DNA from: Laburnicola sp. R22_1
Lineage: Eukaryota; Ascomycota; Dothideomycetes; Pleosporales; Didymosphaeriaceae
Assembly: GCA_014281115.1 (NCBI GenBank)
Contig: JACONQ010000010.1
Coordinates: forward strand, 1,674,001-1,738,000
DNA length: 64,000 bases
Reading direction: 5' to 3'
Shown here in pieces: positions 1 through 10,637 of the stretch. Each line of letters opens with the position of its first letter. The stretch's first letter is position 1. The translations under genes were made by a program, and so were the position numbers. The notes under the pieces were generated by a model. The model saw nothing but the letters and a program-made list of their open reading frames with translations. It had not been told where the DNA came from and searched no databases.

Positions 1-1975
1 CCTTTGTGCGTAGTGCTCCGCAGAGCGCCTCCAAGCCGACAAATGCTGTATCAACACCTACTCAACAACCTCGAAACGCAGCGCTGCAAATTCCTGACGA
101 CCCCATCGCGGCTCCTATACTCAACCGCCGCCGGTCATCCTTATCTACTGTTCAGTTCAGCCCACTTGCGGCCGCACGTGAAGAGCCAACGCTTAGGAGC
201 ACTGCAGTACTGACAAATAACATTAAACTGCTCTCCACGCCAAGGAAACAAACTCTGACTTCTCCTGTGAAGCGAGGAATGACGCCTAAGAAGTCGCAGA
301 CACCCCAAAAAGAGCCAACTCCGAAACAGAAGACACCAACTCCACGGAAGAGCATGAGCCCTAGGAAGAAGGTTGCGTTTGGTGAAGAGTCAAAAGATGA
401 AGAACACGTACCTGAACAAAGTACTGATGAACTCGAACGCATTTCCCTGCAAGAGTTCCTAGACCTGACTAGAATTCGTTTTATGGACTTGAGCACCACC
501 AAACGCCGACATACAGCCGCACCGGCAGCCTTTCACGATAAGGAAATTGAAGAACAAGGCGATTCGCTTGATCAATACGTCATTGCGGGCGCGTGTACGC
601 TCCCGGAATTTGAGTTGTATCAACATGCTTGCCACGAGATGAAGAAGTACATCTCAGACGGTCGTCATTTCGTTCGGACCATGGAGGCCAACGTGATGGA
701 GGAGAACCCGATGCTCTTCACAGAGTACCTCACCGCACCGCCTGATCAACGTATGATCATGGACAATCAATTCAAGAACTTGAAAACCAACGCTCGTTTG
801 GAAGCACGTGGCGAGTGGTATGGGTGGCGAAGCACACTTCTTCAGGATCTCAAATCGGGTCTTCTGGGTACCATGGACGGATTCAAGCGGGACGAGTCCC
901 TCTTGACAGACCAAGAGAAGCTCCTGGACGTGGTGCTCCCTCCTCTAATCGAGACGCAGGAACGGCTGAATAAGCAATGCCAGCAACTGCAACAACGGCA
1001 TGACGAGTTGAACAGCTGCGATCGAGAAGAACTGGAACAAGCCAGGCAACAGCTTGTTACCGTAGATGCTGAAGTAAAGGAGAAGCGCAAACTCATTACC
1101 CAGTTGCAAGAAGAGCTTTCTCAAAAGGAAGCTCGCATCGAGGCCGTTAAGGAACGCAAAATCGAATGCGTTGCGGAGATCAAAGCCGCTGAACGCGTCC
1201 GAGAGGAGTGCCGTGGATGGTCAACCACCGAAGTGAATGTATTGAACGGTATGATTGTTCCCGCAGCTATTCTCAACACCACGTACTAACTCGTTCTGTA
1301 GCCAAGGTCACTGCGCTCGAGCAAAGCTACGGATGGAGCATCACCTCCGCTTCATCAAACATGGTCACCTTGACGTACATGAACGACCTCGAGTTATACT
1401 TGCAGCCATCTGCATTTGCGACCGGTTCAAACACTGCCAACGCATCCATCTCATTGACATACGTCGGTGATTCGTCAGGTCCTCATCCACGGCCACTGAC
1501 AACAAGCAAGCGCTTCTTCCTTCAGCTAATCCGAGCCCACCTACACTGCATCCCTCAATCCCAATCCCGCATCGCCGAGGTTCTCAAGCTCATCAAGAAC
1601 GGATGGGCAACGGCACTCGCTGTTGCTGAGGGCGTGCGGTTGCTAGAGCACAGTTACATAACCGAGGAAACCATCCTGTCGGATGAACGCATGGCGGTAT
1701 CCTCCAACATGCTCCTTCCTACTCTACAGACCAAGATCAAGGTCACATTTGAAATTGGTGTGAGCCTTGGGGCCGAAGCAGTGGAGACCGAAGTCAGCAC
1801 TAAGGCGGAGCTTGTCTATGGCGAGAAATACAATGGCGACAAGATGAGTGCATTCTTGGGAGACTTTTGTGGTGTAAAGGTCAAGGAGGAGAAGGATATG
1901 TCGGTCTGGGCGGATGCTGTGCTAGATTTAGCAGGAAGGCTGAAGGCCACGGGGAAGAAAGGTGAACGGGTGTGA
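1..1975 (+). CDS. spc7: Kinetochore scaffold protein Spc7/Spc105/KNL1 (3' part)
   Basis: Partial gene, open through the left edge (frame starts at base 3); exons <3..1248 and 1302..1975, about 639 residues visible. The family bridges inner kinetochore and microtubule-binding Ndc80 and recruits checkpoint kinases. Seen: a basic Ser/Thr-Pro-rich segment with KVAF at 370-385, the conserved motif SLQEFLDLTRIRFMDL near 445-490, a long charged coiled coil (about 900-1240), and a C-terminal segment after the intron where the family has its RWD domains. The intron 1249..1301 has gtatga donor, ctaac branch and tag acceptor, and joins AAC G to CC. The N-terminal MELT repeats expected for this family lie outside the window. 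Identification is from motif and architecture; I am fairly sure. Confidence 0.88.
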
Positions 1976-2132
1976 GTCGACCTTTGTGTATGATGTATAC
2001 TTGAGCGGCACGAAGTGGACGATAAGTTACGAATCATGACTGTTTTGGGTTCGGCATTCTGGATTTCATGAGAGTGTTTAGGTAGTCTTTCTGCAGATAT
2101 CATTTTTGGATATATCCTATCATCGATCGCCA

Positions 2133-3801
2133 TTATATTGGTATCCTGTCTGCAACCGAAAGCCAAAATGCACATCGCTTTGCTAGCATGCTCACATCGC
2201 CGGTTACCAACCCTCCACTGCGGACAACAAACTGATAACCCTCTTCCAGTGCTGGCACGGCTGGTACGCTGCTATTTGTTACCTTATGCTGGTTCGGGTC
2301 GCCGGTTTGGACAAAGGATGCCATGGCGCCAGCATAAGCTTTGTATGTCAACGGGTCGGCCTGTTGAACCGCGTTGATCCGATTCCACTGACAATTTATC
2401 AGTCCTGTATGCTAGAGACGAGAGACTTCTCGAGAAAGATCAACTTACATATATGGTGTCCGAGGCATGTTTAGCTGGGGAAATCGTATACTCTATCAAC
2501 CAGCCTTTGTTCGCCGTGGCAGAGAGCCAGTACGCTGGACATGCGAGCTGGAGATCTCGATATAGCAACCCAGCGCGCGTGTATGTGGTGTTCCAACTTA
2601 GCTCTTCGGCCGTTCCTTTTGCTGGATACAAAGTCTTTACTTGCTGGATATCTGTGGATGATAGATCTGGCAAGTACCCCTTGAGCCAGATGTCAAAGCT
2701 TGCCGACGAGTCATTGAAGCCTGCGGAACCCGTGGCAGAGTTGAAGCCTGGAGGGATGAAGTTCTCGCCCTCATGGAGGTTGTAAGACGTCAGCACGAGC
2801 TCGGCATTCAGCGTGTTCTCCTCTATAGCAGAGGAAAGCGGGCGCATAAGGAACGTAGTATCGACGACAGGCCCCCACGTAAAACTACTCGTCGTATACT
2901 GCCGACTCGCCGACAGCTTCAAACTAACATCCCTCAACGCCTGCACATCGACGCTCTTCAAACACGCGACTTCATCTTCTGCACCCGCACAGCCTACGCC
3001 CTGTACCACGCTCGCGTACAACGCCTCGTTCTCCCGGCTGTCGTACCGATATGTCTTCGGCCAGTACGGACTACTGCTCATCGCCTTGCGGAACAGCTTC
3101 TTGCCGCGGTTCCCGGTAGCAATGGTTTGCGCGACGACGCTGCCGCCGCCCGCAGATTGGCCCCAGATGGTCACGTTTGCCGCATCGCCGCCGAAAGCGT
3201 GAATGTGCGTCTGGATCCATTCGAGCGCCGCGCGTTGGTCTAGCAATCCGGTATTTAGATCCGTCTCCGCGTGTTCTTCTATCTTGCGGCCGCTCAGAAA
3301 GCCAAACACGTTGGTCCGGTAGTTGCTGTATACGACTACGTAGTCGTTTTGTTGACTGGCATTCATAACAGGGAAGCCGGAAGGGGGAATCGTGAACGTC
3401 GCGCTGCCTTGGATGAACCCGCCTCCGTAGAATGTCAGCAGGACTGGTCTTGGTTTTTGCGTGGGCGTCCAGGGCCGCGAGTAGACGCCGAGGTAGAGAC
3501 AGTCTTCCGAGCCGTTGACTGTGCGTTGGGGACACATGTTGAATGTTTGGTCTGTGTCGTAAGTGCCATTTTGGAGGGGGAGAGGCGGTTGGGGGGCGCG
3601 GAAGCGGTTGCGACCTGCGGTGGAGGCGGCGAAGGGGATTTTGCGGTAGTAGGTTAGGTTGTAGGTGGGGCTGTAGGCGCCGCTGAAGGTTCCGTATGGT
3701 AGTTGTATGAGTGGTGCTGAGATGGGGGTGGGCGATGTGAGGGTAAGTGAGATGAAGGAGATGAAGAGGAGGAGATGGTTGAGGAAGGTTGCGGATGCCA
3801 T
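2133..3801 (-). CDS. Secreted type-B carboxylesterase/lipase
   Basis: Serine hydrolase of the carboxylesterase type B (alpha/beta hydrolase) family, hydrolysing ester bonds outside the cell. Exons (minus) 3801..2449 and 2387..2133, 535 residues. The start is the ATG at 3801; an in-frame TTG just upstream is not needed. Residues 1-25 are a hydrophobic signal peptide (LLFISFISLTL). Oxyanion-loop YGGGF lies near residue 125, the nucleophile elbow GQSAGG near 214-219 (Ser 216), and a C-terminal AKHASD gives a candidate catalytic His. The intron 2388..2448 has gtaagt donor and cag acceptor, phase 0. Several N-x-S/T sites suit secretion. Substrate cannot be told from sequence. Confidence 0.9.
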
Positions 3802-4553
3802 TTTGGGCAAGGGGGACTTGCCGCGCAGTTCAAATCCATTGTTTACATGACGTTCAGGCTTTTATACGATATTAAGGTACGCGGATGTCCCGCTGATTTA
3901 GCCATTTCTCCGCATATTGATCTTCCAGAATACGGGCCGCGGGGCAGAGGACTTAGAGAGACACCGCAGGTGACGACTGTATTCTCCAACATAGGAGAAC
4001 AACTCGGTATATTTCCCACCGAAGCATGGGGACTAGTGATGGTGAGAGTGGGCTAGAGAAATCCTGCTCGGACGATAGGAAAATCCTCAAAATTTCTCCG
4101 GTGTTGGAGACGCGGGGAGCGTGCTAAGCTGAGAAGCGTTAGCGCACAGTTGAACATAGCATTGAATGTCAACACACACTGTGAAGTGTGAACCTGTGAG
4201 TCGTCTTCTTGCAATTACGGTCCTCGATCAATCTTTTTTTCAATTTAAACGATCAAATTGGCTGAGTTTCGGAATTGGCTGCTTTACAAACCCCTTTCAA
4301 AAAGCTCAGAACTACAGCACCTATCGCAGCTCTCTTACCCCCTCAATTGTTTTTGCGGTAGCGAGGTTGAGATACTTGTTCAGCTATGGTTTGTTTTTTT
4401 AACAGAAGAATACTGAAAGGTACTTACTTGGGAGAAGGCGAAGTAACACTTCTTTGCTTGGCGATGATGCAAAGTCCTCGTAGAGTACATATGTGCAGGT
4501 CTTGATTCAACACTGGACAGCAAGGAACAACAATTTGAATTTAGTCGGTGTCG
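3802..4553. other. Intergenic region
   Basis: Upstream of the esterase and downstream of the dehydrogenase. It holds the TATA-like box noted separately and AT-rich sequence with a poly-T run near 4235. I see no convincing reading frame, RNA gene or repeat. Confidence 0.6.
3859..3867 (-). promoter_or_regulatory. TATA-like box of the carboxylesterase gene
   Basis: On the minus strand this reads gtataaaag, about 58-66 bases upstream of the esterase ATG at 3801, in the usual position for a fungal TATA element. Inferred from motif and spacing only. Confidence 0.4.
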
Positions 4554-5786
4554 TCATATGAGGCGATGCAACAAATCTTTGCCTTGAATGTATCTCTCCA
4601 AGTTCTCGGCGGTCTCTTCATACCAAGTTTGTAGAGTGCCCTCCTCTACGTACCCCATATGCGGAGTCAAAAGAACCCTACTTCTTCCCCTCTCATCCCA
4701 ATTCTCGGACCTCCATGGACTATCTGCGGGCAGAGGCTCGATATCGAATACATCTAGCGCAGCACCGCGTATTCGGCCACTGCGGAGGGTTTCTAGTAAA
4801 GCGGTCTCGTCGATGAGCGGCCCTCTCGATGTATTGACCAAGAGTACAGATGGTTTCATCCACCCGAGCTCCTGAGCCCCCACAAGACCGCGTGACCGCG
4901 CGCTCAGGACATAGTGCAAGCTGACCACATCCGAGATCTTGAATAGTTCTTCCTTGCCTACGACTTTGAAAGTCTTCTCGTCATCGCCTGCGATGCCTCC
5001 ACCTGTCATTGACAAGCCTACCTCGTCTGCCCATTGATCCGCTTTATCCTGAGTCAGATTTGTGCTCCAACACACAATCTTCATGCCCCAGGCCAGCAGT
5101 CCCACCCTCGCAACAAGCGCACCTAATCTCCCAAACCCAACAAGACCAAGGGTTTTCCCCTGCAGTCCAACAGCAAGCTCTGTCTGCCACGCAGCCGCCA
5201 CCCCCTTCCCCTTGATCACCGCGTCATCTGCCGCAACATTTCGCGCCAAAGCCAGTATCAATGCCCAAGCATGCTGCGTCGTCGGATGTCCACCACCCTT
5301 CTTAATGTCAATCCTCACTCTGGCTGACGGACCACTGCCCTTCCCATCCGTTCTCCCCTTGCCCGGCGCAGCGCACAATCGGATACCCAACTCCTTCATT
5401 GCCTCTCTATCAAATGTCTCAAACTGTGTGCCCGTCGCTAGCACAACCTTCAAGTTCGGTAGCTGGCGCAGGAGATCGCCCGGCAACGGTGTTCGCTCGC
5501 GCATCGTGGACAAAACAGAGAAGGGCCGCAGGCGGTCGACGAGCTGTTTGCGGTCGGCACCGGTGGTTTTGGGGTGTGTGTACGGAGGGAGAGTGTCGTT
5601 AAAAGTAGTGATTTCAACTTTTGAGGCGTCGATGGAGGAAAAGTGCTGTGCTGCGATGTTATGGTAGTCATCTAGGATAGCGAGCTTGACAGGTGCGTGG
5701 GAAGCCATTGCGCGGGTAAACTGGCGACTGGGAAGCTTGATAGGTATTACGATAGTTCTTGAGAGGTGCAAGAGGCGATGGTGCAT
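4554..5786 (-). CDS. D-isomer-specific 2-hydroxyacid dehydrogenase
   Basis: NAD(P)-dependent oxidoreductase interconverting a 2-hydroxyacid and 2-oxoacid. Single exon, 410 residues. The Rossmann motif GFGRLGALVA (approximately residues 220-229) and the catalytic set are present: Arg in NTSRGPLIDE, Glu in DVFDIEPLP, and His in TPHMGYVEEG. The first ATG (5786) gives a basic, Ser/Arg-rich leader that could be a mitochondrial presequence; an internal ATG at about residue 27 (MASHAP) would give a cytosolic form, and closest family members usually start there. A Gly/Lys-rich insertion of about 20 residues precedes the conserved TTQHAWALIL segment and has no obvious splice signals, so I keep it as coding. 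Exact substrate (phosphoglycerate, glyoxylate, other) is not readable. Confidence 0.88.
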   Translation of the reverse strand: MHHRLLHLSRTIVIPIKLPSRQFTRAMASHAPVKLAILDDYHNIAAQHFSSIDASKVEITTFNDTLPPYTHPKTTGADRKQLVDRLRPFSVLSTMRERTPLPGDLLRQLPNLKVVLATGTQFETFDREAMKELGIRLCAAPGKGRTDGKGSGPSARVRIDIKKGGGHPTTQHAWALILALARNVAADDAVIKGKGVAAAWQTELAVGLQGKTLGLVGFGRLGALVARVGLLAWGMKIVCWSTNLTQDKADQWADEVGLSMTGGGIAGDDEKTFKVVGKEELFKISDVVSLHYVLSARSRGLVGAQELGWMKPSVLLVNTSRGPLIDETALLETLRSGRIRGAALDVFDIEPLPADSPWRSENWDERGRSRVLLTPHMGYVEEGTLQTWYEETAENLERYIQGKDLLHRLI

Positions 5787-6504
5787 GCCTGCATTGTGTC
5801 ATCGTTCATGGCAATGCCACCAATGCGGCGACGGTGCCATTTGTGCGGGTTGGGTAGCAGATGCGGGGCAACGACATCCGGTCGTCATTTGTAAGCGATG
5901 TACGAAGCTTCATAGGGAGTCTAAGGTTGCACTCTTGATCTCAACAAGCATTCAATAGCCAAGTGTTCTCGAAGGTGCACTGGAGGTTGCGAAAAGCGAG
6001 GGTTGCTCAAGCTACCTAGCTGAGGTAGTTAGGCTCGCTTTGTGCCACGACCCACGGCGCCAGGCCATTCCTGAACCTTCATAACCTCGCACAAGCAATC
6101 CAGCGTTCCTTAACTGCACAATATTTACTCTAATAGTGGATGGATGAGATATCCTGCATCTAGCGTGATGTAGATAATGCAGAAGAAACCTCGAAGATGG
6201 TATTTCGGCCCCGCCCTATACGGGTATCTCACCAACAGGTGACGCCACGTCTGCTCTCCCTGAATGGCCGTTTGCTCCCTTGATTTCAGAAATTATGAGC
6301 CTAGCGATGCCGTACATCGGCCCTGCTAGGAGGCAAGTATGGGTTCAGATGCCCTTTCCAGAAGCGAAATCTCCATTCCACCCTGCGTATCCAAACATGA
6401 TTACGGTATGCATAAGTTATTTCCCAGCCTCAAGCCTTCGCGCGCCTTATGGTTGCATTCCCTCTTGAAGTTCTGTCATACTTTTCCAGTCCCAAGTCGC
6501 GAAG
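5787..6504. other. Intergenic region
   Basis: Divergent spacer between the dehydrogenase and a secreted-protein gene. It contains a short inverted repeat (ctacct / aggtag, around 6010-6028). No coding frame with support was seen. Confidence 0.55.
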
Positions 6505-7642
6505 ATGCCCATGTTTCCGCATATCCTTACGACTCTGCTTGCGATAACTCGCTTTCGAGGTATAACGGCAAGATACAATGGCTTCAAGCATGAAGCGATG
6601 GACGCGTCAAACAAACATCACGAGAAGAGACTCGATCCTGTCGTTGTAAACTGCACCGCTACCGAGCAGTGCCCAACACCGACACGATCGATATACAGCT
6701 TGCTCTTCCCTTCACCAGATGCATCGGCTATCGAAATTACAGCGCAGAGCCAGGTCGTCACTTCCTTCCTTCCGGAGATGACCTGGTGCGTTGGTCCTCC
6801 GGTAGGATTGGTACCAGTATCAGCTGCACCGTACCTCAACCAGTCAACCGAGTACGAGATGACGGTTACCGGCAAAGGACACTGCGAAATGGTCTACGTG
6901 CCGACAGAGACTACCGTCTGCGCTACCACGCTCACCGGCATCACTTCCAAGATCACAGTGTCAGAGTGTGACCAAGAAGTCACCTTCTCGAGCGAATGCG
7001 GATTCACATTGGAGACGCCAACCCCAGCGACAACAAACTACTCACTCATCACACCTGCGCCAACGGTGAAGAGAATGACGACGTACTGGCTCGCGCCGTG
7101 GCAATCTTTGACTGCTGGAGACACGCCTTCCGATGTCGACATCAAGGTCTGCACGGTGCAAGAAGGCAAAAGTCTGGTATGCGTTCGCTATCAGGAAGTG
7201 TGGGAGGTAGTGCTTGTCACCAAGACCCTCACAACACATCGCGACATCCAACTCACAGTAACGGTTACCGGACCCGGCACGCTCATTATCGAGACGATGC
7301 GAGCGATTATTACCGACACAGTAGAGACTGTTGATCTATCGACCACCATGTTGCTACAAACGGAAATTGAGACAGAAAGCACGAGCAAAGGGAAGAAGTT
7401 GGTCACAAGGTTGAATGAGACTAGTGAGCCGGCCGCGTCTACGCTCTACGTTACCAAACACTTGAAGTACAAGTCTAAGTGAGTTCTATACGCCTTGCAA
7501 ATTGAAGATGATCTCTGACAAGTGCCATAGACCTGAGCCGACGACCACCATTCGTGTAACCTCGATCGCACAGGTTATCGGGACAATCACCAAGACACGT
7601 GCCAGGCCTCGCCCTACACTACTGGAGGTGCCGGAATTCTAG
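6505..7642 (+). CDS. Hypothetical Thr-rich, probably extracellular protein
   Basis: Unrecognised. Exons 6505..7478 and 7531..7642, 361 residues; intron 7479..7530 (gtgagt donor, atag acceptor) joins AA to A of a Lys codon. The N-terminus has a weak hydrophobic stretch (ILTTLLAI) followed by a Lys-Arg that could be a Kex2-type processing site. The body is rich in Thr/Val beta-strand-like segments with about a dozen cysteines (VCATTLTG, SECGFTLE), as in fungal cell-wall or secreted proteins. It lies 268 bases upstream of, and on the same strand as, another predicted surface protein, suggesting shared surface roles. Splice joining is well supported; function is not known. Confidence 0.68.
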
Positions 7643-7910
7643 ACTGCACAGACTCCGAACCGCGTGGTCTTGTGATGTTAGCTGGGATTTCAACATTTCG
7701 TTTGACACTTGAATCCTATCCATAGCATAGCTTAGTTGACAGTCTTCACATTCCGAAAAGAATCCATGCAGTAATTCATGTTCGCAGCACGCTACGTCTC
7801 TGCTCCAACATTCACTTCCCTAGCAATAAGAAAACTACAATAATCAGATCGCATATCCAACCCTTTTAGCCCTTTCATAACAATAGCTCGTTCTCGCTCG
7901 TCGCTCCACT

Positions 7911-10376
7911 ATGAAGCCCCCCACCTTCCTCCTGTGTCTAGCTACAGGAAGCCTATCTGTCCTTGCTGACCCCATATTCGCATCCACGACATCCATCCAC
8001 AACACCTCCACCCCTCGCATCATCGTAAGAACCATCATCTGTACTACAACCCACTCGCACCTCCTTGACCAAGATGAAGTCTCCATCAAGGACAACGAAG
8101 TCTTGAACTCCGCCTTCTCCAAAGCAAAGTCCATGATTGCAGGTGCGGGCGACGCTACGACACCAGGGCACCCACATACTCTCTCACCGCTCTCCTTTTC
8201 GGAGCCGTCAATCTCATCGGAATATGCAGCGACGGACAAACGCCGGGTCCTACCATCTTCTTTGATGAAACGAACGCGTCAACGGACGATCGATGCTTCG
8301 GAAGATGAACCCGAATACTGGACTATGATTCTCTGGATCAACGGGTACGATGTCACCATCCCAGTGCTAAAGGACAAGGCGAGCGACTTCTGCAAGTCTA
8401 TCAGTAGTGAGATTGAAAACAGCACATCGATCGTAAATAGCACGGCGATCTCGACCGCCATGTCCACACCAACGAGCGCAAAGAGCAAGGAGCCAGTCAT
8501 AAGTACGGATGATTTACAGACTAGCCAGAAGACTGATATCCCGACAACATCGAGTGTACCTCCAAGCTCGCAGGATGAAGAGCCAACGAGCGCAAAGAGC
8601 AAGAAGCCAGTCATAAGTACAGATGATTCACAGGCTAGCCAAGAGACAGATATCCCAACAACAACGAGTGTACTTCCAAGCTCGCAGGATGAGGAGTCTA
8701 AGTCCACTTCTGACCCGTCTATGACGGATGTTTTGACTGAGTCGTTGACTGAGACGGTTACGACGGAGCGGACGCTCACATCTGTGACTACATCCATCGT
8801 CGTCAGACCGACGAGCAGCCATGTTCCTACCAGTGCTCCAGAGACTCTTGAGGAGATCTCTATTTCTTCGCCTGAACCGAGCTCCAGCAACTCGAAGGTT
8901 CCGGTTCCATCATCGGACGTCTCCGAGACCGAGGATAACTCAGGTCAGTCGCGCGATATCTCACAAATCATGGAGGAAAATTCCAAAGCGTGGGCGTCGT
9001 ATAGTTCGTATATTGAGGGTTTGAAGTCGCGGATGAGTGAGCAGAGACCTAATACGAGAGCAGATACGAGTATGGAGACGAGCACTGTTGGAAAGACTGG
9101 AACGAATATGGAGACCAGCGCTGTTCAAGAGACTGGGACGGAGCGTCCAACGCTGGTTATTGACGACCCTACTGAGGCGAGCATGGTTACAGGGTCTGCA
9201 GCGAGTAGGGAAACCAGCGCTGTCGAAGAGACTGAATCGGAGCGTCCGACAATGATTATTGATGACCCTACTGAGGCTAGCACTGTGGAAGACAATACGG
9301 AGACCAACAATGCTCAAGACACTGACTCGGAGCGTCCAACGCTGATTATTGACGATCCTACTGAGGCGATCACTGTTAAAGGGTCTGCAATGAGTAGGAA
9401 AACTAGTGCTGTTGAGGAGACTGAATCGGAACGTCCAACGGTCATAATTGATGACCCTGCTGAGCCCAAAGACAGTACGGATACCAGCACTGCCGAAGAC
9501 ACTGAACCCGAGCGTCCAACGCTGATTATCGACAAACCGGCCAAGACAGCAGATATAATGGCGCGAACTCAGATCCCCGATGTGCATGCCAATCAGGTAG
9601 TATCCGCAGGTGTGCGGAACGCGTTGCCGTGGCTTCTTGCGCCGTTTGTATGGATAAAGCGTGGAGGAGGAACGCAAGGACAAGAACCTGAGAAAGTGCA
9701 AGGATGGGACGGGTTTAAGAAGACAGCAGGCGGAAAGAAAAGGGGATCATCTGATCCCAAGGACGAGGAAAAGGAATCCGAAATTGATGACGATGGAGGC
9801 ACCTCCGAGGTTGAGAAGACGCGCCCTGCCTTCGGCTTCAACACCCGTCCGCACCCAACATCCCTATTTCCATACCCATCCTCATCCTCATTAACATCCG
9901 CACCCACATCCTCGCAGATCGGCGCCACCATCTCCAGTACAAACAACCCCTTCCTCTTTCCAACCCCATCCAGCTCCCCGAAACCCTTTTCAAGCCCCAC
10001 CAGCAGAACCTCCACGTGGAGCACCAAGGTCATCGAGCCAGAAACCGGCGCTGACGATACTCCCAAACCAACTACTAGCTCTTTCTCTATAAAGCCAATT
10101 GACCACAACAAGAACCAGACAGGGAGCGAACATGTGAGCTCAACAAGTCCGGCAGAAGAGGAGAAAGGTAATGGGACGAGTGGCGATGGGCATCCGAGCT
10201 GGGAGCATAAGAAAATGCCTGTGGGATTCTGGCAATCAGGTATTTTCTGGGGCGTTGGCCTGGTGTATTTCTTGCTGGCGGTTTGGGAGATACACTGGCA
10301 GGCGAAGGGTGAGATTGTGCATTTTGGGTGGGTAGATGACGGATGTAGACGGGTTGGGAGGTGGATGGCTGGGTAA
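7911..10376 (+). CDS. Mucin-like, repeat-containing type I membrane protein
   Basis: Unrecognised surface protein, one exon, 821 residues. Residues 1-19 are a signal peptide (FLLCLATGSLSVLA). A globular N-terminal part (to about residue 155, with the motif TMILWINGYDV) is followed by a long Ser/Thr/Glu/Pro-rich stalk and ends with a hydrophobic segment near residues 776-794 (IFWGVGLVYFLLAVW) and a short tail. The stalk holds two repeat families: a 114-base direct duplication (8477..8700) and five copies of ERPTxIIDxP between 9141 and 9540. Architecture suggests a cell-surface sensor or adhesin; this is inference. Low-complexity composition makes homology-based naming risky. Confidence 0.75.
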   Translation: MKPPTFLLCLATGSLSVLADPIFASTTSIHNTSTPRIIVRTIICTTTHSHLLDQDEVSIKDNEVLNSAFSKAKSMIAGAGDATTPGHPHTLSPLSFSEPSISSEYAATDKRRVLPSSLMKRTRQRTIDASEDEPEYWTMILWINGYDVTIPVLKDKASDFCKSISSEIENSTSIVNSTAISTAMSTPTSAKSKEPVISTDDLQTSQKTDIPTTSSVPPSSQDEEPTSAKSKKPVISTDDSQASQETDIPTTTSVLPSSQDEESKSTSDPSMTDVLTESLTETVTTERTLTSVTTSIVVRPTSSHVPTSAPETLEEISISSPEPSSSNSKVPVPSSDVSETEDNSGQSRDISQIMEENSKAWASYSSYIEGLKSRMSEQRPNTRADTSMETSTVGKTGTNMETSAVQETGTERPTLVIDDPTEASMVTGSAASRETSAVEETESERPTMIIDDPTEASTVEDNTETNNAQDTDSERPTLIIDDPTEAITVKGSAMSRKTSAVEETESERPTVIIDDPAEPKDSTDTSTAEDTEPERPTLIIDKPAKTADIMARTQIPDVHANQVVSAGVRNALPWLLAPFVWIKRGGGTQGQEPEKVQGWDGFKKTAGGKKRGSSDPKDEEKESEIDDDGGTSEVEKTRPAFGFNTRPHPTSLFPYPSSSSLTSAPTSSQIGATISSTNNPFLFPTPSSSPKPFSSPTSRTSTWSTKVIEPETGADDTPKPTTSSFSIKPIDHNKNQTGSEHVSSTSPAEEEKGNGTSGDGHPSWEHKKMPVGFWQSGIFWGVGLVYFLLAVWEIHWQAKGEIVHFGWVDDGCRRVGRWMAG
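8477..8700 (+). repeat. Two tandem copies of a 114-bp coding repeat
   Basis: Copies 8477..8590 and 8591..8700 share the words gcaaagagcaag, ccagtcataagtac and ccaagctcgcaggatga at a 114-base offset (38 codons), so the duplication preserves the reading frame of the mucin-like protein. Confidence 0.9.
9141..9540 (+). repeat. Five-copy imperfect coding repeat (ERPTxIIDxP)
   Basis: The codons for ERPT start at 9141, 9240, 9330, 9429 and 9510. Spacings are 99, 90, 99 and 81 bases, all multiples of three. Copies 2 and 4 also share the preceding TSAVEETES, giving a higher-order period of 189 bases, so duplication seems to have gone by pairs. Confidence 0.9.
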
Positions 10377-10637
10377 TGGAACGTAGTGGTAGGGTTTGTG
10401 TGATGTCTATTTGGGTGATGCCACTCTGTCGTATTGCCAACATGGTCAATATCGATGTTCAATAGCATGTAGCGATAAGAGATTCTTAGTATTTTACAAT
10501 CAGTGCTGAGTACGCGTCTGAGCGGGCTAGTCTATGGTATATGTAATGCGATGAGAAGCGCGCTAATGGTACATACCTACAATCCGTCTAAGGTTGGGTA
10601 TCTTTAACAAAAATGTCACAATGCATCCTCCTCTTTC

